Shown piece by piece: positions 1-6,239 of a stretch of DNA of 7,681 nt. The notes under the pieces are model-generated. The model worked only from the letters and a program-made list of their open reading frames with translations. It was not told the DNA's origin and made no database searches. The DNA is taken from NCBI GenBank assembly GCA_035640455.1, contig DASQWB010000188.1, forward strand, positions 1 through 7,681, written 5' to 3'. This stretch comes from AC-50 sp035640455 (GTDB lineage: Bacteria; Actinomycetota; Thermoleophilia; Gaiellales; Gaiellaceae). Position 1 is the stretch's first letter. Each line of letters starts with the position of its first letter. Position numbers and translations under genes: made by a program.

Positions 1-1172
1 CATGCCGCGGCCGCGAAGACGGGATCGCGGAAGCAGACGATCCGGCCGATCACGCGAATGCCCTTCGAGTGGAGGAGCTTCACCGCCGCGGGAAGATCGT
101 AGATCCGACGCGCGGCGCCAAATCGATGCGCGAGCGGAACATCTCCGCCGAACCCGACGAATCCCGACTCGTCCTTCAGGTCGAGCTCGACCGCGTTGAT
201 CCGATGCGCCGCAACCAGCCGCATCACCCCGGCGCGAAGATCCTTGTCCGCCCATGCGTAGAACGTCACGTGCACGCCTCGCACCGGCACCGGCGGGCGC
301 CGAGGCTCGAGCGCGATCGAGATCCGCTTCGCCGTCCGATTGCCGGCGCGGTCGACCGCCACGAGGCTCAAACGCCGCGGGACCGGCGGCGTGTACCGCA
401 GCGCGAAGCGCCCCGCGGACACCGCGACCGGGACGCCGTCGGCCGTTAGCCGCACGCCGTGCTCCGTCGTTCCGCGCAGCGCAGCCGCCGTCCACTGCCG
501 CGCCGCCGGGGGCCGATCGAACCTGATCGCCGGCGGGATCCGGTCGAGCGTGAACCTGATCCGCCTGACGCGGCTCGCGCCGAGGAAGCCGCGCCTCGAC
601 TCGACGTCGAGCGTATGCGCGCCGTCGGCCACGCGAAGCGACGCGAGCTGGAGTGTCCGACCGCGAACGCCGAGGTCGCGACCATCGAGCCGCCACCGGC
701 CCGGCGAGCCCGCGACCGTGACGGCAGCGTCCTTCCACGTCGCGATCCCCAGCATGCTGCCGTCGCCTGGACCATTTATCCGCAGCGCGGGCGCGGCGAT
801 CCGCCGCGCAGCAGCGACGCCACCCACCAGGAGCCCCAGCGCGAGCACCGCTCCGAGCGAAACCAGCAGCCGGCGCGACCGCGGAAGCGCGCGCGTCGCG
901 GGCGGCGCCGCGACGCGCCGCGGCTGAGCCTGTTCGACGAGCAGGAGCACCGCGCGCGCCGCCGCGCGTAGCGTCGGGTCGTGCCCCTCGGCGGAAGCCA
1001 CGCGCGCGCGCCGGTAAATTCTCTCGAGGCGGTCGGCCTCGATCGCCTCGCCGGCATCGACCGCGTGCACGAGTGCACGCAGCGTGCGCCCCGCGGCGGC
1101 GACGGCGGCGTCCTGTTCCCGCGCGAGCTGCTCCGCCCACCGCCGCAACTCGCCCAGCCGCGATTGCTCCAC
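1..1172 (-). CDS. Membrane-anchored putative glycoside hydrolase (DUF4015-like), 3' end cut by the window edge
   Basis: An open minus-strand frame of 390 codons runs from GTG at 1172 to the left edge; an in-frame stop lies just upstream at 1197-1199. Residues 1-100 are charged, helical and presumably cytosolic. Residues 102-122 form one membrane helix (LLVSLGAVLALGLLVGGVAA) after an Arg-rich stretch, which predicts a type II orientation. Residues about 128-290 are beta-rich and look like two Ig-like segments; the second ends with LVAVDRAGNRT, typical of such surface domains. From residue 298 (VRGVHVTFYAWADKDL) the chain resembles the start of the DUF4015 (PF13200) barrel: INAVELDLKDESGFV at 326-339, then a KGIRVIGRIVCFRDPVFA stretch at 370-387. 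D331, D334 and E335 are candidate functional acids. The family is recalled from memory; the substrate is unknown, and cell-wall or surface polysaccharide is an inference. No good Shine-Dalgarno precedes the GTG, so the exact start is uncertain. Confidence 0.8.
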   Translation of the reverse strand, partial: MEQSRLGELRRWAEQLAREQDAAVAAAGRTLRALVHAVDAGEAIEADRLERIYRRARVASAEGHDPTLRAAARAVLLLVEQAQPRRVAAPPATRALPRSRRLLVSLGAVLALGLLVGGVAAARRIAAPALRINGPGDGSMLGIATWKDAAVTVAGSPGRWRLDGRDLGVRGRTLQLASLRVADGAHTLDVESRRGFLGASRVRRIRFTLDRIPPAIRFDRPPAARQWTAAALRGTTEHGVRLTADGVPVAVSAGRFALRYTPPVPRRLSLVAVDRAGNRTAKRISIALEPRRPPVPVRGVHVTFYAWADKDLRAGVMRLVAAHRINAVELDLKDESGFVGFGGDVPLAHRFGAARRIYDLPAAVKLLHSKGIRVIGRIVCFRDPVFAAAA

Positions 1173-1374
1173 CCGCGGAAGGTAGCCCGTTCTGCGCTAC
1201 GGTGGCGATCCGCGCCGCGCATCGACCGGCATCGGCGGTAGCGCGTGGACCACCGAAGGCGAGGCCCGGGATGTCGGTATGGCTAAGCGCCCGTGGGTGC
1301 CGACGGCCGCCAGGCTGCCTGATGCCTACCGCAACGAGCGGGTGAACCCAAGGACGCGACTAGAGTAGGCGCAG

Positions 1375-1395
1375 AGTCGCCGTGGCGAGGCGGCT
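1375..1395. other. GC-rich hairpin in the 1173-1458 gap
   Basis: AGTCGCC at 1375-1381 and GGCGGCT at 1389-1395 can pair as a 7-bp stem (one G-T wobble) around a 7-nt loop. It lies downstream of the helicase remnant's stop on the minus strand and could be a relic terminator, but no T-tract follows on either strand. The rest of 1173-1458 shows no gene I can support; it should hold the promoter of the minus-strand glycosidase gene, but no clear -10/-35 pair is visible. Confidence 0.25.
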
Positions 1396-1458
1396 GTCAC
1401 GTGTCTGCACGCTGAGCGCCGGCCGCAGCGCGACCAGACTCCACGCCACGAATCGAGC

Positions 1459-1912
1459 CTATGCTGTCGCCCGCGCCCGGCGCGAGCGCTGAGCGACTTG
1501 ATCGAATAGACGGGCGGCGCGGCCGTAGTCCTCGCGCCACAGCGCCAGTATGCCGTCTACCTCGTCGTTCGCCGTCGCCAGCGCGGCATCGACCGCCGCG
1601 GCGGCGCCTGCGGCGGCGGCAACGGCTCACCAGCGAGGAAACGCTCGGCCTCGGCAAGGCCAGCAGCGAAGCCGCGATCGGCGCGCCCGAGCGCGGCGTA
1701 GACGTCGCCGCGCACGTCGTCGGGCAAGGAGTCGAGCACCCGGCGCTTGTTGAACCGACCGAGGACTTGAGGGTCGGCCAGGACGTAGACGGCGCGGTCG
1801 TCCTCGCTGCGGTTGCACCGCCCCAAGGCCTGAGCGACGCGCTGCGGAAGCGAGCCTCGGCGAACGGCGCGTCACGGAGGTAGTTCGAGACGAAATTCTC
1901 GAGATCGTGCTC
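1459..1912 (-). pseudogene. Remnant of a DEAD/DEAH or Rad3/DinG-like helicase, C-terminal part, frameshifted
   Basis: Three minus-strand frames in succession read as one helicase C-terminus. From about 1912 to 1844 the frame reads EHDLENFVSNYL then RDAPFAEARFR. At 1842-1843 it must shift to read QRVAQALGRCNRSEDDRAVY, which holds a helicase motif VI (QALGRCNR, Q-x-x-G-R-x-x-R), and then VLADPQVLGRF and a helical tail ending near FLAGEP. Around 1580-1625, in a GCC/GCG-rich low-complexity stretch, a second shift leads to EVDGILALWREDYGRAARLF and a TAG stop at 1459-1461. Each shift fits loss of one base. The ATPase half (Walker A and B) is absent: upstream sequence changes into the permease remnant on the other strand at about 1905-1920. 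Motif VI is seen directly; assignment to the HELICc2/DinG-like group is recalled and less certain. The product is probably non-functional. Confidence 0.65.
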
Positions 1913-2212
1913 GCCGGCACCGTGGCAGCGGCGCTCTGGGCGACGGTCGGCCTCGGCGTCGGCGCCCTCGTCCGCAACCAGGTCGGAACGTTGGTCGGGC
2001 TGTGCGCCTGGATGCTGCTGGTCGAAAACCTGCTGCTCCCGCTCGTTCCCGACGCCGGCCGCTTCACCCCGGCGCTGCCGGATTGGCGCTCGCCGGCAAG
2101 ACTGTCGACGAGCTGCTCACGCCCGCTCCCGCCGCGCTTGTCCTCGTGCTCTCCTCCGCGGTGGTGTCGACTGCCGGTTGGCTCGCGAACGCTGCACCGC
2201 GACGTCCCATGA
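1907..2212 (+). pseudogene. Remnant of an ABC-2 type transporter permease, C-terminal part, frameshifted
   Basis: From about 1907 the plus strand reads LAGTVAAALWATVGLGVGAL, then VRNQVGTLVGLCAWMLLVEN and LLLPLVPDAGRFTP. The small-residue helix followed by 'GALVRNQV' and a second helix is the usual late part of ABC-2 permeases. At 2069-2071, after a run of four C, the frame must shift (one base missing) to continue as GAAGLALAGKTVDELLTPAP and a final helix, ALVLVLSSAVVSTAGWLA. A second shift near 2185-2190 would restore the first frame to end in TLHRDVP and TGA at 2210-2212; an RDV near the C-terminus is common in this family as I recall. The N-terminal half, with several membrane helices, is missing, and no ATPase partner gene is in the window. 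A single-base error in the C-run could explain the first shift but not the missing 5' half. Confidence 0.65.
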
Positions 2213-2386
2213 CGCCGAGGACCGAGATCTCGGCCGCCGGGCTGCTCGGAGCGCAGCCCCCGAGGAGCCGCACACCTCGTCATCCTCACGGCCGTCGTGA
2301 TCGTGGCGCTCGTGCTCTTCGGCGTGAAGCGACTGCGCGCAAGGCGCAGCCCGGCTGCCGAACAGCAGACGGACTCACCCGAGTGA
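2209..2386 (+). pseudogene. Small membrane-protein remnant downstream of the permease remnant
   Basis: An ATG at 2209 overlaps the permease stop as ATGA, the usual layout of a coupled downstream gene, and reads MTPRTEISAAGLLGA before losing sense. In a different frame, 2273-2386 reads HLVILTAVVIVALVLFGVKR, one clear membrane helix with a basic stop-transfer, then a polar tail (RSPAAEQQTDSPE) and TGA at 2384-2386. The helix frame has no plausible start of its own apart from GTG codons inside the helix, so a frameshift between about 2255 and 2272, near a run of five C, is the simplest reading. I do not recognise a family. The idea that it belonged to the same operon as the permease rests only on the ATGA overlap. 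Confidence 0.35.
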
Positions 2387-2389
2387 CTT

Positions 2390-2402
2390 GGGCGCGGCGC
2401 CC
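2390..2402. terminator. Weak hairpin between convergent frames
   Basis: GGGCG at 2390-2394 pairs with CGCCC at 2398-2402 around a 3-nt loop. It lies just after the plus-strand remnant's TGA (2386) and before the stop of the minus-strand small protein (2413-2415), so it could end transcription from either side. There is no T-tract and the stem is short, so this is only a candidate. Confidence 0.2.
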
Positions 2403-2412
2403 CAGCCGAGGC

Positions 2413-2616
2413 TTATTGCCGAAGGCGGCGGTGCCAGCCATACATGGCCCCCGCGAGCACCGCGTCCAGAACCGCTAGTGACCAGTTGCCGCGGACACCC
2501 ACCCTCAGTCCATACGGCGTTCGACGCGAACCTTTGAGCGCGAGGATGGCGTGGTCGATGGCCCCTCCGAAGAACACTCCCGAGCAGAAGATCGCGGCGG
2601 TCGAGGCCGAGCGCAT
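2413..2616 (-). CDS. Small two-helix membrane protein of unknown function
   Basis: A 67-residue frame starts at ATG 2616 and ends at TAA (2413-2415), the only TAA among the genes here. It has two predicted membrane segments, about residues 7-27 (AAIFCSGVFFGGAIDHAILA) and 43-61 (GNWSLAVLDAVLAGAMYGW), joined by a basic, Gly-rich loop (KGSRRTPYGLRVGVRG). A C-terminal WHRRLRQ would stay in the cytoplasm, giving a hairpin topology with both ends inside or a partly re-entrant first helix, since D21 and H22 sit within it. The order (helix, polar loop with GLRVGVRGNW, helix) looks like selected protein sequence, unlike the Arg/Pro-rich shadow frames around it. I do not recognise the family with confidence. 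No Shine-Dalgarno is visible upstream. It stands alone, between gene remnants on the left and the divergent lipoprotein gene on the right. Confidence 0.6.
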   Translation of the reverse strand: MRSASTAAIFCSGVFFGGAIDHAILALKGSRRTPYGLRVGVRGNWSLAVLDAVLAGAMYGWHRRLRQ

Positions 2617-2698
2617 ACGGCGGTGATCGTATGAGAGCAGTAGGAAACGCCTTCAGCGAGCCTGCGGTGCCGCGACCGGCTGGCGCCAGAGGCCTACG

Positions 2699-3346
2699 AT
2701 GCTGCGTGTGCGTCACCTTGCGGCCGCTCTCGCGTGCGTCCTTCTCTCGCTGAGCCTCGTCGGTTGCAAGGCGGGTGGTCGCGACTCGTACGTGAAGGCG
2801 AACGAGCGCCTGTTCGCGAGCCTGCCGCATTTGCCCGGCGCGAAGCTGAAGAGCGAGACCTCGGCGACGTACAGCGAGGAGGACAGCAATTTGGTGCTCG
2901 GCTATGTCACGCGCTTCGACCTCAGGTTGCCGGCCAAGGCAGACGCGTGGTCGTTCTTCACCCGGCGGCTCCGGCCGCAGTGGCTGTGGGTGGAGACGAT
3001 CGACGGGCCGGTGCTGAATTTCCGCCGCGGCAAGGCGTTCGTGTCGATCAATCTCGAGTCGCAGCGCGCCCACCTGCTCGAGGTGGCGGTCGATCACGCC
3101 TACTACGGCAAGCTCGGCCGCTGCGGCACTCCGGGCGGCTGCGGCGGTTCGGCTGCGTGGGGCGAGATCCGGCGCGCGATCCGCGCCTGCAAGGTCACGG
3201 CTGTCGGTCAGACGCACGCCCGTGATGTGACGGCGACACTCAGGAGCGGACGCACGCTTCGAGCGAAGGAGCCGGCGATCGACGCGGTCCTGGACGTGCT
3301 GAATGCATCTCGTTGTCGGTCGAAGCCCGCGTTCGCTACTGAATGA
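2699..3346 (+). CDS. Predicted lipoprotein, unknown function
   Basis: This 215-residue protein has a type II signal peptide: basic MLRVRH, a hydrophobic stretch (residues 7-19), and lipobox LVGC at 20-23, so C23 should be lipidated and the mature chain anchored outside the membrane. The start is supported by AGAGG at 2688-2692, 6 nt before ATG. Two parts follow. Residues 30-135 contain YVKANERLFASLPHLPGAKL and alternating strands (GYVTRFDLRLP, AWSFFTRRLRPQW, FVSINL), resembling a secreted alpha/beta domain. After a Gly-rich linker with C142 and C148, residues 153-206 (IRRAIRACKVTAVGQTHARD, then a TLRSGRTLRAKEPAIDAVL stretch) look like a small separate module with C164 and C206, which might form a disulfide. 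I recall similar two-part hypothetical proteins in high-GC actinobacteria but cannot name a function. It is monocistronic and convergent with murF, 56 nt away. Confidence 0.8.
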   Translation: MLRVRHLAAALACVLLSLSLVGCKAGGRDSYVKANERLFASLPHLPGAKLKSETSATYSEEDSNLVLGYVTRFDLRLPAKADAWSFFTRRLRPQWLWVETIDGPVLNFRRGKAFVSINLESQRAHLLEVAVDHAYYGKLGRCGTPGGCGGSAAWGEIRRAIRACKVTAVGQTHARDVTATLRSGRTLRAKEPAIDAVLDVLNASRCRSKPAFATE

Positions 3347-3358
3347 AGCCGTGGGGAG

Positions 3359-3383
3359 GCCGGCTGACGCGGGCGAAGCCGGC
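3359..3383. terminator. Candidate bidirectional hairpin between convergent lipoprotein and murF genes
   Basis: GCCGGC at 3359-3364 and GCCGGC at 3378-3383 form a 6-bp stem around a 13-nt loop in the 56-nt gap between the lipoprotein stop (3346) and the murF stop (3403). The position suits a shared terminator, but the stem is short and no T-run follows on either strand. Confidence 0.25.
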
Positions 3384-3402
3384 GCGGCGCTGGCAACCAG
3401 GC

Positions 3403-4755
3403 TCACCGCGCAAGCGCCTCGGCGAGGCGTTCCAGGCCGGCGGTTCGGGATCCCTTGAGCAGGACGACGTCGTCGCGGCGCAGGAGCGAGCGCAGCGGTG
3501 TGATCGACGCGTCCAGGTCGGGGAACCAGAGACAGGCGGTGCGGCCGGTGGCGCCGTCGAGGTAGCCGCGGGCGCTTGGGCCGACCGCGACCAGCAGGTC
3601 GATCCCGAGCTCGGCCGCCTGCCTGCCGGCGAGCGCGTGCCAGCGCGGCGACTCGGCGCCGAGCTCGGCCATCGGGCCGAGCACGGCGATCGCGCGGCTG
3701 CCGTTCCGCCGCGCGGCGGCCGCCTCCAGCGCCGCCCGCACCGAGAGCGGATTGGCGTTGTAGGCGTCGTTGATCAGCAGCGTTCCCCGTCGCAGCCGCT
3801 GCTCTTCGCCGCGCCAGGGTGAGAGCGCGATCGTCTCCGCCCCCTCGCCGATACGCTCGAGCGGCAGACCGAGCGCCGCGTACACCGCCGCCGCGGCGGC
3901 CAGGCTGAGCCGGTGGTGCCGGAGGCGCAGGTTGGTTGGGAACTCGACGCGCTGGCCGCGCACCGCGAGCGCGATCTCGCTGCCGATCGCGTGGGGCCGC
4001 CAGGCGAGCGGGTAGACGTCGGCCTCGGGCTCGAGGCCGAAGCGCCACTCGTCGAGGTCGCTACGCCGGTAGGGCTCGAGCAGCGGCTCGCCGACGGGGA
4101 TGACGGCCGGCGCCGCGGCCGGAAGGGTCGCGAGCAGCGCCGCTTCCTCGGCGGCGACGTGCTCGACGCTGCCGAAGAACTCGAGGTGCTCGGGCCCGAT
4201 CGCAGTCACGACGCCAACGTCGGGCCGCGCGGTGGCGCAGAGCGCGGCGAGCTCGCCCGGCGCGCCGGTGCCGAGCTCGCACACGCAGGCGGCGGTCTCG
4301 GGCTCGAGCAGCGCGAGCGTGAGCGGGACGCCGAGCTCGTTGTTGTGGCTCGCCCTGCTGGCCACGGTCGGCAGGTGGGGCGCGAGCAGCGCGCGCAGGA
4401 CATCCTTGAGCGTCGTCTTGCCGGCGGAGCCAGCGACGCCGACCACGCGCGCGTGCGAACGCGCGCGGACGAGCCGGCCGATCTCGGCCAGCGTCGCGAG
4501 CGGTTCGGCGCTCTCGAGCGCCGCGAGCTGGCCTGTGCGCCGGCCACGTCCGGGCGCGCAAAGGACGGCGGCGGCGCCGCGGCGGGCTGCGTCGTGGACG
4601 AAGTCGTGCCCGTCGGCGCGGGAGCCGGGCAGGCAGACGAAGAGCGAACCCGGAACGGCGAGCCGCGAGTCGGCGACCACGCCACTGATGGCGCGCTCGC
4701 GGTTGCCTTGCACGAGTCTCGCGGAGCGGATCTCGCCGAGGCGCAGCGGGATCAT
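3403..4755 (-). CDS. murF: UDP-N-acetylmuramoyl-tripeptide--D-alanyl-D-alanine ligase
   Basis: MurF is the cytosolic ATP-dependent ligase that joins D-Ala-D-Ala to UDP-MurNAc-tripeptide, the last soluble step of the peptidoglycan precursor. The 450 residues match the usual length. Domain 1 (about 1-100) has ADSRLAVPGSLFV (28-40) and DGHDF (48-52) for the UDP-sugar. Domain 2 has the P-loop GSAGKTT at 109-115, NNELGVPLTL at 138-147, the acid-bearing CELGTGAPGEL at 159-169 and HLEFFGS at 190-196. Domain 3 carries NDAYNANPLS at 329-338, LGPMAELG at 359-366 and LLKGSR at 432-437. By ungapped alignment with the family pattern HLE..GS...VA.AK.E, the carbamylated Lys position is E204 (codon at 4144-4146). 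The ATG overlaps the upstream PLP gene's TGA by 4 bp and has no Shine-Dalgarno, so translation is probably coupled. It is co-transcribed with the PLP gene and lies close to a divergent murE. Confidence 0.93.
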   Translation of the reverse strand: MIPLRLGEIRSARLVQGNRERAISGVVADSRLAVPGSLFVCLPGSRADGHDFVHDAARRGAAAVLCAPGRGRRTGQLAALESAEPLATLAEIGRLVRARSHARVVGVAGSAGKTTLKDVLRALLAPHLPTVASRASHNNELGVPLTLALLEPETAACVCELGTGAPGELAALCATARPDVGVVTAIGPEHLEFFGSVEHVAAEEAALLATLPAAAPAVIPVGEPLLEPYRRSDLDEWRFGLEPEADVYPLAWRPHAIGSEIALAVRGQRVEFPTNLRLRHHRLSLAAAAAVYAALGLPLERIGEGAETIALSPWRGEEQRLRRGTLLINDAYNANPLSVRAALEAAAARRNGSRAIAVLGPMAELGAESPRWHALAGRQAAELGIDLLVAVGPSARGYLDGATGRTACLWFPDLDASITPLRSLLRRDDVVLLKGSRTAGLERLAEALAR

Positions 4756-6239
4756 CGGCTGGCCGCGCGGAGGCCGGCGACGAGCGCGTCGCCGAGAAGG
4801 TCGATCTCGAGCCGGTGTTCCGTGCCGGCGGCGACGCGCACGAACGGCTCCCCGTACTCGGCGCCTTCGGCGGTGAGGTAGATCCTGGTGGTGTCGAAGC
4901 CGAAGCTGGAGCCCGCGAGCAGCGGCACGCCGCGCCGCGCCGCCTCACCGATCGCGCGCTCGAGCAGCGCCCGCTCCCGACCCAGGTTGGCTTCTTGGTC
5001 GTGGAAGACGAGCGAGAGGCAGCTGCCGCGGAACGGCAACTCCGGTCGCGGATACACGACCTCGACGACGTCGCCCGCGTTGGTGCGGAGACGATCGGCG
5101 AGCAGGAGCGCGTTTCGCTGCAGGCGCCCTAGTCGCCGCTCGAGCACTCGGCGGTCGGGCTGGGGAAGCGCGTGCACGGCGACGTCGGCGACGTTCGTGC
5201 CCAGGTGTTCGCGGTAGTGGGAGAGACGCTCGGCGTCGCCGCCGCGGGCGACGATGATGCCGGCGTTGGCGCGGTCGAGCCCCAGCTGCGCGTACTTGAG
5301 CAGGCTCTCGAACACGATCAGCCGCACCGACTCGTCGGCGAGCGCAAACGGCTGGCAGGTGACGGAGAGGCCGGTGTTGTCGACGACCAGGTAGGCGGGC
5401 GCTCCGGCCAGCCGCGCCAGCACGCCCCCCAGGTCTGGCACCGGCATCCACTTGGTATTCGAGAGCGAGTCGAGGAAGACGGCGCTTGGGCGGAGCTCGT
5501 CGATCGCGTGCAGGAGCGCGGCCGTATCCGCCTCGTCGACGAGGCGCAGGCGGCCGGGCAGCGCGCGCTCGAGCAGTAGCCGGCTCTCGTGGTAGAGCCC
5601 GGCCCCGGCCAGGACGGGCCCGGCGAGCTTTCCCTCCAGCTGCAGGAAGGAGAGCACGGTCGTGAACGCCGCCATGCCACAGCTCGTGAGCAGCGCGCGC
5701 AGATCGGGCGGCCCGTCGACGAGCGCGCGCCGGTAGCGGCGCTCGTAGCGGTCGGCGTCCAGGTGCCGGTCGCGCTTGTAGTCGTTCCAGTGCGCGCGGA
5801 TGCACCCATCCTGGCGGCCGACGCTCGGCACGCCCGAGTGGAGGAACGACGGCGACTGCCAGTCGGCGGCAGCGAGCAGCGCCGCCGCCAGCGCCTGCTC
5901 GACCCGCAACAGGTCGGCGAGCGAGGCCTTCTCCGCCGCCAGCTCACACACGAGCGCGCGAGTGGCGCGTGCTTCGGCGATGTGGGCGCGCAGCGCGAGC
6001 AGGCGCTCCGAGATCGCCCGGTAGCGCGTACGGCTGGAGACGAGCTGCGGCGCCAGGAGGGCGCGCGTCCGTTCCCGCAGACGCGCCCGAGCGATCTCGC
6101 GCGCCGCGTCGGCGAGCGCGGCCTCGGCGCTTCCAGCGAGGAAGAGCAGCTCGTCGAGATCGGCATCGAGGTCCTTCAACGCCGCCGCGGGCCGGCTGCG
6201 GGACTCATGGGCGCGGCTCACCGGCGCAGCAGCGGTCAC
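4752..6239 (-). CDS. PLP-dependent enzyme of the cystathionine gamma-synthase fold, with N-terminal extension
   Basis: From GTG 6239 this is 495 residues, about 100 longer than typical Cys/Met-metabolism PLP enzymes. Residues 1-135 are an Ala/Leu/Arg-rich helical extension, possibly a coiled coil, that the family lacks. The catalytic core follows: Y154-x-R156 (the phosphate-binding Y-x-R reaching across the dimer), TSCGMAAF around 185-192 (family SGMAA), Y216 (ring-stacking Tyr), FLDSLSN at 255-261 (family ESPSN), VVDNT at 285-289 with D287 for the pyridine nitrogen, FESLLKY at 310-316 with K315 as the Schiff-base Lys, and a C-terminal VRVAAGTEHRLEIDLLGDAL whose R468 matches the substrate-carboxylate Arg. 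The family usually has S-x-(T/S)-K; here Leu precedes K315. The reaction is not deducible: elimination, replacement or racemisation are all possible. Alternative starts are TTG 6287 and GTG 6221; GTG 6239 was chosen for its spacing to the upstream palindrome. It precedes and overlaps murF. Confidence 0.85.
   Translation of the reverse strand: MTAAAPVSRAHESRSRPAAALKDLDADLDELLFLAGSAEAALADAAREIARARLRERTRALLAPQLVSSRTRYRAISERLLALRAHIAEARATRALVCELAAEKASLADLLRVEQALAAALLAAADWQSPSFLHSGVPSVGRQDGCIRAHWNDYKRDRHLDADRYERRYRRALVDGPPDLRALLTSCGMAAFTTVLSFLQLEGKLAGPVLAGAGLYHESRLLLERALPGRLRLVDEADTAALLHAIDELRPSAVFLDSLSNTKWMPVPDLGGVLARLAGAPAYLVVDNTGLSVTCQPFALADESVRLIVFESLLKYAQLGLDRANAGIIVARGGDAERLSHYREHLGTNVADVAVHALPQPDRRVLERRLGRLQRNALLLADRLRTNAGDVVEVVYPRPELPFRGSCLSLVFHDQEANLGRERALLERAIGEAARRGVPLLAGSSFGFDTTRIYLTAEGAEYGEPFVRVAAGTEHRLEIDLLGDALVAGLRAASR

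Noticed and set aside
1279..1368. Short plus-strand frame of 29 codons (starts MAKRPWVPTAARLPD)
   Set aside because: It has no ribosome binding site, no neighbour to couple to and no recognisable family. It could be a gene tail or chance, so it is not supported as a gene.
1173..2698. Possible insertion sequence, tRNA or attachment site explaining the gene remnants
   Set aside because: I found no transposase-like frame, no terminal inverted repeat, no direct target repeat and no tRNA cloverleaf in this stretch by eye.
3885..3905. GCC/GCG palindromic run (GCCGCCGCGGCGGC) as a regulatory dyad
   Set aside because: It lies inside murF in an Ala-rich segment (SLAAAAAVYAAL) and is explained by alanine codons. 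A similar run near 1590-1620 lies in the helicase remnant.
2375..4048. A 557-codon open frame on the minus strand across the lipoprotein gene, the intergenic gap and the murF 3' end
   Set aside because: Its product is Arg/Ala/Pro-rich low-complexity sequence with no recognisable motif, and it overlaps two well-supported genes. High GC alone keeps such frames open.
3913..4881. A 322-codon plus-strand frame opposite murF and the PLP gene 3' end
   Set aside because: It is an antisense shadow of genes with clear catalytic motifs, and its composition (Gly/Arg/Ala/Glu repeats) is typical of antisense reading.
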